DNA of 64,000 nt, from assembly GCA_035041965.1 (NCBI GenBank), contig JAPYMA010000618.1, positions 1 through 64,000 of the forward strand. Direction: 5' to 3'. Of this stretch, positions 36,640 through 48,823 are shown in pieces (the first letter of the stretch is position 1; each line of letters opens with the position of its first letter). Below the pieces are notes generated by a model, which saw only the letters and a list, made by a program, of their open reading frames with translations, was not told the origin of the DNA and searched no databases. A program made the position numbers and the translations under genes. The DNA is from Anisakis pegreffii. Taxonomy: Eukaryota; Nematoda; Chromadorea; Rhabditida; Anisakidae.

Positions 36640-37934
36640 AAAACTGATCCATCGTGGATGCGCCTCGTTCAATGATGACAATTGTATTGTGTGCAGTCTT
36701 TAGAAGGTTATTGATACAGAATCGATGAGCAGTTTTGATATATTCCTAAAAAAAAACAATATCTTATAGTCAATTTTCAGACGAATTTAACGAATTGCAA
36801 CTCGTCACCTAATCTCAATATGACTGTAGCAGAATGAGAGCACTCCACTTTTCTGTGGAAGCATTTCTCAGGCATAACAGGATAAGGAACTGAAAAAATG
36901 ATAAGGATTTCATACAGGACGAGAAAACCGAAATCATTTAGGATCAAAACATGAACACGTTCATGATGAGCATATTCACGTGTAGATAGGGCGAATAGTT
37001 TGAAAGTATACTGTCATGAACTGTTATGATACGGTGACTAGATGTTATGATTACAACAGAAAATTATCTGCGACTGGAGAATCGAATAATGTGATCGGAA
37101 ATTGTGTGAAGATTAGAATTAATGACGAGATTGAACGATAACTTCTTCCAAACGAACGATTCCATTCGTTTATGAGAGGAATCAAAGTCTGCCTGTTCGA
37201 AAAAGACAAAGCTTATGAATATGAAGATTTTCCGATGAGAATATATTGCATACAATTGTCATTGGACTGTGAACAATTTGTGGTGTGATTCATCGGTGTG
37301 AATGTAGTCGGATTAATGCGTGATGTTGAGATACTTTGCTATTTACAATGGAAAAATTAATTGACATCTTCAAATGGTTCCAGTAATTAAACATCGTGAG
37401 AAGCAATCTAATGTTATTTTTCTCGTTTTCATTTCGGTAGCTAACCAAAAACATACTTATTCATATCCAGCTGTACTGATCATCTCGCTTCTTTTTTTAG
37501 CCGAAAGCATTCAAAATATGTCATTGAAAAGCAAAACAACCGCAAATCAAGCAACATTCAATGCTTTCTTGCTACGCAATTCGAATGTCATTCCTCAACG
37601 AATCTGACTGCTTTATGATGGAAGCGACTGTGTGCGATTATCAAAGCATTGTAAGCGGATCGAGTCGTTTGATTGTTTCTTTAAGCACAACTTTATGCCA
37701 AAATATGACCCCAATCGTCATAGGTCTATGTATGGAAAAGATAAGATGAGATTGAGATGTCTCTTGCAAACCTCATCATTTGGTGCGATTAGGTGATTGC
37801 TCGTTGAATCGACATTTTTTGTTCGCTCTGAGGGAATGGTCCGTTTCCGTAGAGCAACTCGCACAGGAGTATGCAAATAATGTGAAAACACTCAACTAAC
37901 ATCATAATAAAAAGAGCATAATGACATGATAACA
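36640..37934 (-). pseudogene. Decayed Sre-like receptor copy
   Basis: Two minus-strand pieces line up in order with exons 2 and 3 of the intact receptor. At 37934-37789, after a TTCACAG acceptor, CHYALFIMMLVECFHIICIL matches the helix-2 region, with the FH pair in register; the frame then ends in TAA where the intact exon continues. At 36745-36640, after a poly-T TTTAG acceptor, VIIERGASTM keeps the E-R-x-A-x-T positions of exon 3. No equivalent of the RYQ..EN exon or of the other helices was found. It is most likely a pseudogene; a functional but strongly diverged receptor is less likely. Confidence 0.45.
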
Positions 37935-38119
37935 CTGTGAATACATTGAATGCATCATGAATAATTATAAGTAGCAATCATGAAAAATTATAACATTATT
38001 ATTGGTCACATTTATCAACATTCATATGGAATGAACTTAGGCTGAATTCTCACAAACAAATAGGCCAACATTTATACATGTATCTAATTAAACATAAAAT
38101 AAAAATGATCACACTACGA

Positions 38120-38370
38120 TTCGATGAGAAGATATAGCAATTTTCTCAATGCTATATGGGTTGCCATCTTCGAGCCTACCGTACACTCAGGTTTGTCCAA
38201 TAACATACGAATTTCTGTACACCTTTCGATCCACCGGAATCTCTACAGTCAGAAAAGCATATATTTTGTTGAGCAATTCCACTTTCTTGAGGAGATATTG
38301 CTATTTTCATAATGCTATCTCAAAAACAAGCGCAAAGGCGCTCATTCATATACATTCTATCACTATAGAT
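38120..38370 (+). repeat. Family A dispersed-repeat unit, interrupted by a transposon
   Basis: A near-complete unit: GAGCCTACCGTACACTCAGG, a CCGGAATCTC block, ATATATTTTGTTGAGC, GAGGAGATATTGCTATTTT, then the second module GCGCAAAGGCGCTCATTCAT..CACTATAGAT. At 38371 a hAT-like element begins. The module's expected continuation (CAATAA) resumes at 39105, after the element and its target duplication. Confidence 0.85.
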
Positions 38371-39096
38371 CAGTGTTTCTCATAGGAGGTGAAAGTACCC
38401 ATTTCAGGTAATCTGAGGATGTGAAGGGGTAATTGAGGGGGTCGGGAAATTAGTGTTTTGTGCAATTGTTATTTTATGATAGAACGCCATTGTGATGGTG
38501 TTTTTTTAAACTGGGATATGTAAATGCGGTTAGTTGATGGCAATATTCTCCTAATTTCTGAGTATGATTAGCTCGTAAGGGCCTGACAAGGTTTTCATTC
38601 GTTTTAACAGGGTTTTCATTCTTTTCCTTGCTGTTGCAATCGCTCTCATAACTTTTATCACCAAAAGTGTTCTCTTCTGATAATTTCTCATTCATTTCAC
38701 TCAACGGTTAAAGTCAAATTCTCATTCTATAAAATACACTTTATTATTGATCGTTTGACTATCGAACGTTGTTGAGCAATTGAATTCAATTGTTGTATTG
38801 TTGATTTCGGTTGTCAACACTCGTCAACGTATCCAGTAAATAGTAAATGCTACAGAATAAGAAATTGATTCGAACTGTGAAGTGAAATGAGACGAAGTGA
38901 ATGAGAAAAACTCATCAAGAGAACGGTATTCGCATGTGATAGCTATGAGAGTGAATAAAACACGTCTGAAAAGAATGAGAATCCATTTAAATCATACATA
39001 GAAATATCAGGTCTTTTATCAGTGGGTGAGGTGGGTAACGGCGATCTGCCAGATCATCGAAAGGGGTAATGGAGTACCCGAACGTGAGAACCACTG
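38371..39096 (-). mobile_element. hAT-like non-autonomous transposon, 726 bp
   Basis: The ends are inverted repeats typical of hAT elements: CAGTGTTTCTCATAGG on the left and, read inward from the right, CAGTGGTTCTCACGTTCGGG. Flanking 8-bp direct repeats CTATAGAT and CTCAAGAT match at six of eight positions. The interior has no transposase and only one short frame (38474-38704, minus). The reverse complement matches the element at 48045-48823 along its length. It is nested in a family A repeat. Confidence 0.85.
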
Positions 39097-39783
39097 CTCA
39101 AGATCAATAATAGGATTTGAGGATCTTCCTCAATTTTCCTCACAATCAGTTCCTTTATCCGCATGGCTGAGAAATATTTTCAACTGTTCTGAATAAGTAC
39201 CCTCATAATCCATCAGCAAGTCTCATTTGCAATTATATGATGCAGACGTATACGTATAACGTCATTAAGAAATGAGATAGAAATCCATAAGGACGTAGCT
39301 AAGAAATTGTGTAAGTAAATGTGTATTGTAACAGCAATTTAGAAGGGAAAAGATATTGAGGAAATGAGTATGTATTCGGTGATACGATTAGTAATATTTA
39401 CTGTCTTAGGGTCGGTCGATTTATCTGCGAAGATAACTGCACAATGAAAGTGTTATTATGTAATATGGCAGCGATGATCGCACTAACTGCGATATAAATG
39501 CCAATTCATACAATATTAATCTTCGCATTTACTCAATGAATGAGCACTTTATGATGTCTTATTGCCCATATCTTGTTTGCTTTGACTAGGCTCGGCTAAA
39601 TCAATATGATTTTATGAATATTCAATTACGCGCTCATCATTTAATAATGAATTATTCCACTACTATCACTTTTCGTGTTCGATAATATCGCTCAAGCTGA
39701 AGGCGATCTGCTGAGCACTCGAATCTTCTACTATGCTTGTTCTTTAATAGATCAAAACTTTTTTAGAGTCAGTAGCCCGTGAT
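39097..39783. other. Repeat remnant and intergenic DNA
   Basis: The first bases after the transposon continue the interrupted family A module (GATCAATAA). The rest is AT-rich with no recognised feature. Confidence 0.5.
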
Positions 39784-39947
39784 CAATTGTTCCCAGGCTG
39801 GGGTGCTCCATCACCCCCTTTAACGGTCTAACAGTCCGTCATTACTCCCTACCCCGTCATTACTCTCTACTCTGCTACAATAATACCCTGCTGACGTCTC
39901 TAAATTACCCAAAATGGGTATTCCCCCCCCTCTCCCCTTAGACCCTG
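39784..39947 (+). mobile_element. Degenerate short hAT-like element
   Basis: The left part (TTCCCAGGCTGGGGTGCTCC) and right part (CTCTAAATTACCCAAAATGG) match the two ends of the 48045-48823 and 58671-58790 copies in the same orientation. The outermost inverted repeats are mutated and no target duplication survives, so the boundaries are approximate. It contains homopolymer C tracts. Confidence 0.6.
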
Positions 39948-41329
39948 TTCTAGACAGTAGTGAGTTTCTTTTTTTGGAAGTTAATGTAAATTTCGATGAT
40001 TATTCAATTGCTACGTCTGCAATCGCTATCTTGGAATAGTGGAACTGAAAATGATTCGGAAATGCTCAAACACTTCTTGAAATCAAATGAAATCAAAAGA
40101 CTCAGAACGGTTTCACTTCATCTCTTTTAGTCCCTCGACTACTCTCTGAGGAAAATTGCTCGTGAAAATGATTCAGTCTGGCTGAGTCACTAATTTGCAA
40201 GAACACAACATACAACTAGATCATTTGAAAGAATAAACAAAACACTTATCTTTTTCAGTAGAACGGAAAAATCAGATTTCAGATCTTCGTCTTGGACTGT
40301 CTTGGAAAGCAAGCTGTTCATGAATTGAAGCAATACTTTTGAGAACGGAAGATCCAACGTCGATTTCTGTGGAGTTTAACATTGATTCACTTCAGCACAG
40401 TATTTAGACTATTCAGATTCTATCGCTTTGTTGAAGCTTTATCGATTTTGAAGCAATTTGGAACGCATCTGGCATAATTGAGTGGTAGAAAGCGGAGAAA
40501 TTATCAGTTGTTGTGGATAATGTTTGACTGAAATTCGATGGAATTCGAGCTCATCATGCTATCGACTATGACATCACGCTATCTCTGCGTTATTGTCTCG
40601 AAAACCCATTATTGAAACGTTCTTATTAATCCTATACAATTATCTCTGTTCAGCTGATTTATTTTTCACACAAAATGCTTTCTGCTTCATCTGCTTCCAT
40701 ACAAAACGCTTCATTTGATTTGTATTTCACAATTATAACCTTTTCGGGATGTGTTCATTTGGTCCATTTATGTTCAGTACCTTCCTTGTCAGTTGCGTTT
40801 CAGACGGCAAAAGAAAAAAGCAGAAAGTGCTACCTGCGCGCTCGCTTGATAAAGCACACGAAAGCTCAATCATGCCATCATTACAGAATGATTTGCATTT
40901 ACGAACAAACAAAGGGATCTGAATTTGGGATGTATTTAACTAGAATGGATGAACTTCTTCGAAGTGAGCATGAAGTTGAGTAGATTCAGTTGAAACTAGG
41001 ACACTAGGACCCCAAAAATTGGAGCCTGAATCTCGAAATCTCGTAACATTCATTCGTTTAGTTCGATTCCAGTGATATCGCCCAAAGATTCGAGTGGATC
41101 TCAACTTGAGATGCATTACAGATCTAAGTTTGGCGGTTCATTTTATGTTAATGACTACTGTTGATCAGTGTACGTTTTACTGAGTCATAATGAATAACGA
41201 ACTTATGATAAATAACAAATCTTTTCCGTAACATTTATATTCATCTGCGTATTTGCATATATCAAAGACACTCTTTGAAGATTCAAACTTTGAATGATAC
41301 TTTCAGGATTACCTTAATAAGTTCAGCAT
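39948..41329. other. Intergenic, no gene recognised
   Basis: A 102-codon plus frame at 40675-40983 has ordinary composition, but no domain and no clear splice context. Confidence 0.4.
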
Positions 41330-41641
41330 TTGAGTCATGTCAACAAACACAAATATGAATTGGTCGATGACTACGAACGCCTCTTACACGGTATCATCAT
41401 CGCGTTTCCATATGCCACGAAATCCGTTCGGATCGCTCGTCAACACATTGCATCGACGCTGGGAGAGCGGTACTTTAAGGAGGAAGACTGGAAAAGAAAA
41501 CGGGGTACTGAATCATTCAAATCATTTATTGTTTATTCATTCAGTACAAAAGAACAGGATTTACGGCTTTTATCACAACTTGTACGATGGATTCATGAGA
41601 ACATACTCGAAGGTTTCGGTAGAGTGCGATTGAATGCATGA
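41330..41641 (+). other. Region open in two overlapping frames, possible exon
   Basis: Two plus-strand frames stay open together for about 300 bp. One begins at ATG 41337 and has an initiator-exon-like sequence (MPRNPFGSLVNTLHRRWESG, then LRRKTGKENG) followed by a possible donor at GGG|gtactg. The other (ELVDDYERLLHGII..) ends at 41641. Only one can be real and neither may be. It could be a distant first exon of the gene at 50.6 kb, but nothing shows this. Confidence 0.25.
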
Positions 41642-44600
41642 AGCAAATCTAAGAGAGTCGATTCTCGACATGCCTCCTTATTTCTGATTGGCTCTGTGTG
41701 TTTGAACAGGACGCCGATCTGTGGATTTTAATGTGTTTTGACAAATTTTTGATCATTTCATTCTCACCTGAAATATTTGTCACCACTTTGATTTCGTTTT
41801 ATTTTTCAAATATTATTGGATTATCACCACTGAAAGAGATACTGAAAAGAATAATCTTTCGGAGGAATTTTTCGTTGGAAACGAAAAAATGAGAAAATTC
41901 CAAATTTTTTCAGCAGAAAAAAAAAGAATCTGAGAGAAACATTTGAAATTGTTACTCATTGATTCACTCAGCGCTGCACTGTATGATAATATCGCTTCGA
42001 CGTGTTTACTTCTTATAACGTTTGAGGCGTTAATTTTAATGTGAACGCTCTCATTGCTTTTATGCGTTTGGAATTGAGGAGGAGGAAAAATTCCATAGGG
42101 AAAAAATTTTGGTTGCTTCGGAAAGATCTAAGTGAATGAGAATGTTTGAAAGTATTATTTGAGATGCTCAGATGTATGCGTCAAAAAGGAGAAGCGATAC
42201 ATTAAAGAGGCGAATTGAACAATCAAAGTAATAATATTGGAGATCAAAAATGTTGGAAAATGATATTTGTGAATGAATATCGCCAAATAAATATTATCTT
42301 CTAAGAGGGTTAACTCATAAAAATATTTAAAAAACTCTCAGGGCAGCAGCACTCGTTTAATATTTATAAGAATCGAGTGCAAATCATTTAGTGTGCCGCC
42401 TGCATGACGACCACTGTTATTGTATGAATGATCGCTTTCGTTTGTAAAGCATCAACGTTTTTGTAAGTTGTTCACAGGAACACACTCTTCACTCATAGAA
42501 ATTTCCTCGCGTCTATTCATAGATGTGCGTTCGTTTTTGGGTATGTTTTGATTGGATTTTAAATTCAACTTGATTGATTGCATTCATTTCATGTGCACAT
42601 CTTACGTTTAGTTATGTACTGCATACTGATAATAATACTAGTAATAGTGATAATAATGATAGAGATACCTGATACAATCATTGAAGTGATAATAAGAGTG
42701 GAAATGATCAGAATATTATATGTTTTCAGTGACTAAATCGGTTTTTTTGTGTGGATATTCAGTTATAGATCGAGAAATCTTTCCAGGATATAGTCACTTT
42801 TCAGGGTGTAGTCACTCAATCGTTGATCTTGTGGTTCATTCACCAACTTTGAACTGTCGATTTTTGGCTGTTTATATAAATAGTGAATGGAACAGTTCAG
42901 TCGAATAAATACGCTGCTGAAGGTTTTCATGAATTGCTCCGATAAATTCATTCAGAGCAGTTTTTAAAAACGAACACTTAGAATTCATTAGACCTTAAGC
43001 ATTGAGCATGTCTGTCTACGTTCAGCAATCATCGATTGAATGCAAACATCTGCATTGTTTGTTGTGAAAATAAAATCACAAAAAAAAGTTCTTTATCTGT
43101 CAGTTTATATCTCTTCTAATTGGTTTACTTCATTTTCTACTCACGATTTCCTATATTCATGTGAATCTCCGAAACGTTTCATTGAACACTTAATGCGCCA
43201 GTAAAGTTGCAATTTGCCTCTATATTATATTGAAGCGATCATCAAAAGTGTCAATGTCAACAAATAAACTTTCATTCGTGAGTATCAATAAAGAAATTCA
43301 ACGAATCGTCTTTAATCTAAACAGCGACAAAATAAAAGTAAAATTACTTTTGAACGATAATATTAGCAGCTAAAACTGCGAATGCTTTATGTGTCGTCTA
43401 GAAAAAAGGGTAAAACAATTTATCAAAGCAGACAGATACTTCCTCCTCTCTCGTTCAAATCCCCAATAGTGATTGCTGCCTAGTTGATAGTTCATCTGAA
43501 ACGATGATTTTTAAGAGACATTCAAAGAAGCAGAAAGGGAATCACAATCGGAAATAGTATGGGGATGTGTGTTGATGATGGATAACGACAAGCATAACAA
43601 TCAGATTGACATGGATCAGTGAACATGCAGAAGCTAGATGGTAGCCGAGAGTTTAGCTAAACATTGTGTCATCGTCATCCGAGCAGAACTCTATCGGCGG
43701 CGATAAGCGATCTCCGATTTCAGTTTTAAGTTGCATTTAGCATACTTCATCTAATCGCTCTTCATTGTGCTCCGCTTGTCTCGGCTGTTCTCTGAAACGA
43801 AGGTCAAATGGTTTCGCACGAATAGATAGTGCACTCATTCCATTTGCTAGGCCAAACCTCCCTCCCTCCATGCTCTTGGCCAAAACCTCATACTCTCCCA
43901 TAAACCGTAGAGAGATGCATCAGCATCAACGCTGTTGGACTAGTGATATATGAATGCTATAGGCTTACAGATATATGCTCTTAGTCCAGAGAATGACTGC
44001 AAGCTCTCGATTTATTAATAGCCATTTAGCAAAATCTTCAGATACATATGCGCATTTGTGTGTGTGTTCATATGCGTGATCGTTCGCATCCTTATCCTTG
44101 TTGAAACAGATTAATTTGTAAATGTTTCATTGCTAAATTGCCCATTCAATTCATTCATGTTGAAGACGGAGGATATATTCGTGCTATTATTTTTGAATCG
44201 TTGTTCATGAATGACACACGCGTTCGAGTTGAATACACATCTCTTAGAATTAGATTGCACGATAATGTCTTTGAAATGTTTGAAGTTGTTTTGCAAATTA
44301 CGCATCTAATAGTGTAAATTGAATTTGGCTAACATATAACACTATGGATCATCAAGTAATATGGCTCTTGAAAAAGAACAAGCTCATTTCAGTTAGGAAC
44401 TTATATTGCTTTCGATTAGGTGGTGACATGCTTTGTCAAAATGTTATAAAGTAATGCTAGCCTGAAAGTGATAAAAAGTAGATAATGTTAGTGTCACATT
44501 ATTGCTCTGCTTTAGATCAAATGCCTAGAGGCAACTATGCATTTTAGCGAAGTTCCGAATGATTAGATGATAGATTATTAGATCAAGGGATTTCAGGATA

Positions 44601-47180
44601 TTATTAAGGGATTTGGATATGATTAGATTATCATTAGAGCCGATTAAAGGCTCAGTTAAGTGAATTCATGTTCGAATTGAAAATTGTGACGTATCTTACC
44701 AAAAGTAAGCGCACTGAAAGTGCGAAAACAGTAATACGATTACGTACTGATCATTCATGCAAGTAGCTTGATGATGATTATTTGCTCTTGAAATTTAGTT
44801 TGTTATCGCAAATTGACGCATCATTCTCTTGTTTAGTTCCATCTATTTATGTATGATATTCCAGAGATATCATTCATTCTTGATCGGTTTCCGAATTAAA
44901 TGAGACGTTCACATTGGGATCCCGTGAGCCATCTTGTTGTATCTAACAAAAATATAGAGATCATTCGTTGTGTATAAGACGAGCGTTGTATTCGATTTCT
45001 TAACGATGAATTTTTTGGCAATAATTTTCAATTGAACAGCAACGATTATGCATTGCACATAAAAACGTTAATAAGAAAAATTTGAAGTATGATAACACTT
45101 GTGCAATTGAAATAAATACATTTGCGTCATACTGAATTTGAATTTCAAGGTTATCTTCCAAAAAAAAGAGCAACAGAAAAGGTCACAAAAATTGAAATTA
45201 TACTCTTTCCTCAAAGTGCTCGTTCTCAGAGCAACAAAAAAAACCCGAACTAAACTGAATGGAAATTCTATTGAGAATGAGAAAACAGAAAGCGTTTTAA
45301 ATTCATAAATTCAGAATATCTATGTTAAAAATTCAGTTGTTGAGTTAGTCACGAAAGCGATTTGAATTGAATTACATAAAATGATTGATTCTCGCAGAAG
45401 ATCATCAGTGAAATTCAATGTTGATCAATGAGAAAACCTCATTATAGAGGAAAATTAGATTAATCTTATGAAATGTTTTACTCATTTGCATTCTTGCGTT
45501 CATTTGTTTATTTCGTTCGGTGGTTTATCTTATCCAATTCTGCGATGTGCGTTCAATTTGAAGCATTCGTTTATGTGGCGGCGTGATTTATCATTATTTG
45601 ATTAGTATTCTAGTTGTTCATTTTCTAAAAATCATTTCAAGCACAATCCAATATCCTACATTTAAACGATTTCCAAGATTGCTTACAAGCAATTCACATT
45701 CATCACAACAACAATATGCAGTGTTTATGCAGTCTTCACTCAAGTTTTCAGTTCATTCACTTCGTGATTCTCTTACATACCACCTATCAATTGTTTCTTC
45801 ATAATCATAGATTTCATAGCATGAGTTCGTGCCATTTTTAGGTGAACGCTCATAACTTCCTTGAAAATATTTTGAGTGGACATTGAAAATTGCTTCAAAG
45901 GTATTTGTTGAACAAGTTTTAAGTGTTCCACTTAACCCATTGTCTAATTCCTAAATGCTTCACCGAATACTGAGTACAATCAAGCAATTGTTTCATCATA
46001 ATGTCAGAGATCGATCACTCATTAGTTCATTCGGTTCAATGTTGTTCTGAAACGCACACAAACGTTGATATAAAGTTTTCGTGAAATATTAATTCGATTT
46101 CGCTTGAAAAGAAAAAATTGACTTTAAATTGACTTTATTGACTTTAATTTCGCCGGAAAAATTGACTTTAACTGCAACCGATATGATATCACTTCACAAG
46201 TTGATTACATTTTCAACAATCTAAACTCACCGCTATCAAATGTTCATTTCCCTATTGTTTCTATCAAATGCCAATTACGCATCAAATCCAATCTTATTTC
46301 CAATAAATTTCCTCCTTTGTTTGAGAATCTCTGCTGCTGTCATCGATCTTCTCAATGTGGGTCCTCGGATGATGTTCATTTGGCTCCTTATTCAGTACAT
46401 TTCAATCTTGTCATCCATACCCCATGCTGATTCATCGCTGAGAAATGGGTTGTGTAATCGGAGAGCATGCAAGCAAGCAAGCACTGTGCACATGCATACG
46501 TTCTATAAAAGTAATAATAATAAGATCTCGTCGTGAATGCATGAGCCTCTATGTCTATGAGTGCACATGCGTGAGTGTCAGTGATGAATTGCTAAATTAC
46601 CAACTCTTATGTTCACAGCAACACATCAGACTAATTCTTCAGTGTGTTCTTTTCATCTTACCATATACATTCAATTTTACAAACATATCAGGCGAATCCA
46701 ATTTTGCTCATGTTCTACTCTCAGTTATTTCATGTTACATGATATCTGTGGTACAAATCGAAAAAATTTTATCATCAACAAGTTTTGGCATCGGAAGGGT
46801 AGTACGCACCGTCGAAGTTATGAAATATTCAGTTTTGTACTTTACATGGCGTTTTAGATTTCACTGATTGTGAGCGATTGGCTCTACTAGAACAACAATT
46901 TATTCATTAGACTTACTTGCGCTATTGGAATTGGATACAAATAAGGCGTTTGTCGGTGATATACGTATCATGACTGAAATGGAATTAATATGCAATGCGT
47001 GTGCATAAATTTTTAGTTATTTATAGAGACAAAGAGGAGAACTGCAAAAGGAGTCAATAACATAAATTAACAACTGAAAGATCAGTGGATGAACGTGCAT
47101 GAATTCGTTTGTATCCTATCGTAGAAGAACGAATGCACTCTTAAATATTGTTAATGCAGCTTACTTATGTTCAGTATTAT
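41642..47180. other. Large intergenic stretch
   Basis: AT-rich DNA with no supported gene. A short tandem of ATTGACTTTA (four copies) lies at about 46117-46165. Poly-A/T runs are frequent. Several frames of 60-140 codons overlap on both strands in 46.2-46.9 kb without splice support, so I treat them as chance. Confidence 0.5.
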
Positions 47181-47426
47181 TCAGCGTATTTGCTGGTTAA
47201 GATTATGTGACTCTAGCATTTTTCCAGATCCTTTCACGTTCCATCCATTCATATAGTAAGTACACTCAGTAGGATATCTCTTCAGTATCCTCCCTCTCTC
47301 AGAAAATAGAATCCCCATTGCTGCTAATATCGAAAACAAAAGCAATAAATGTTTCAATGCTGTTATATTGGTGAGGGTGAATGCAATTTTTTCTGCCTGC
47401 AATATTAGTGCAATAGCGATTGGCAC
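47181..47426 (-). other. Possible membrane-helix exon, receptor-like
   Basis: Following a TATTGCAG acceptor, the minus strand reads ITALKHLLLLFSILAAMGIL then SERGRILKRYPTE, a hydrophobic helix followed by basic residues. This recalls exon 1 of the Sre-like receptor. No neighbouring receptor exons were found. It may be another relic or chance. Confidence 0.2.
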
Positions 47427-48044
47427 GATTGGCTGTTGGGATGGATAGCAAATACGAATGAGGAAAATGAATGAAAGAAACCATCAAACGACAAATATGA
47501 CAGCAGATGTATTATAGAATAGATTCATTCAGTCGGACATTGTATGGTGATTCCTTGCCTTCATCCATCGCAACCAGATAACAGCCAACATTCAACGGTC
47601 ACAGTCGACCAAAAAAAAACAAATCTATTTACCGATATCGTCAATTTCTTTCCATATTTGGGAAATTGTTTTTGTTGCTGTTCGCATCTATTGATGAAAT
47701 CGTACACGTCCTCCTCATTTTGCTCGTTTTTAACGAAATTTTTTGGCCGTTGGAATTTTATTTGTTCGTTTGATTGCACATTTTTTTATTGCTCGCTCGG
47801 TGATTCATCTTGCAAACTCAATATTCAGTCTATGCGCTAGTAATTTGGTGAGCATGTAATCCGATTGCGGTAGTGGGCGATTTGCGATTTGCCGACTATT
47901 TGCAAAACATTTAAATTGACGCAGGAATCGTTTCCTGATGGGGAATTATTGGTCTTATGAAATCTCAACTCGGCACTGCAGAATTCTATGCAATCAAAGT
48001 TAGTCTCATCGTACAGGTGGATTTTCCTTAGGGATAATATAGTG

Positions 48045-48823
48045 CAGTGCTTCTCATGTTCAGGTGTTACATTCTCCTGTTTGATGATCTGGCAGGCCGC
48101 CGTTGCCCCTTGATATAAGAACTTACTGATTCATACGTATAAGGTCAGGAAGAAACGGTTTCACGTTTGTTCCTGACGTTTTACTGTTCATGAGATGATT
48201 GTTGGAAAAGTTATTGTGTATGACGCGCTCACTTTACACTGATTCAGATGGATTCTCATTCTTTTCAGACGTGTTCTATTCACTCTCATAGCTATCACAT
48301 GCGAATACAGTTCTCTTGATGAGTTTTTCTCACTCACTTCGTCTCATTTCACTTCACAGTTCGAATCGATTTCTTATTCTGTAGCATTTACTATTTACTG
48401 GATGCGTTAACGAGTGTTAACAGCCGAAATCAACAATACAGCAATAGAATAACATTGCTCAACAGTCAAATGATCAATTATAGAGTGTATTTTATAGAAT
48501 GAGAATTTGACTTTAACTGTTGAGTGAAATGAATGAGAAATTAGCAGAAGAGAACACTTTTGGTGATAAAAGTCATGAGAGCGATTAAAACAGCAAGGAA
48601 AAGAATGAAAACCCTGTTAAAACGAATGAAACCCCTGTCAGGCCCGGACGAGCCAGAAAACTAACCGCATTTACATGTTCGAGTTAAAAAACACCATCAC
48701 AATGACGTTCTGTCCTAAAATAACAACTACACAAAAGAATACTAATTTCCCGACTCCCTCCATTACCTCTTGATACGTCCAAATTACCCAAAATGAGTAA
48801 TTCCATCCTCTATGAGAACCACC
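48045..48823 (+). mobile_element. hAT-like non-autonomous transposon, 779 bp
   Basis: Left end CAGTGCTTCTCATGTTCAGG; right end, read inward, CGGTGGTTCTCATAGAGGAT. The 8-bp flanking duplications ATATAGTG and ATACAGTG match at seven of eight positions. Its interior is the reverse complement of the 38371-39096 copy; for example CTAACCGCATTTACATG here and CATGAG/ATGTAAATGCGGTTAG there. No transposase frame was seen, so movement would need a hAT transposase encoded elsewhere. Confidence 0.88.

Noticed and set aside
46240..46867. Several overlapping frames of 80-140 codons on the plus strand, and a protein-like stretch on the minus strand
   Set aside because: They contradict one another in frame and strand, and none has a coherent acceptor and donor pair or a recognisable motif.
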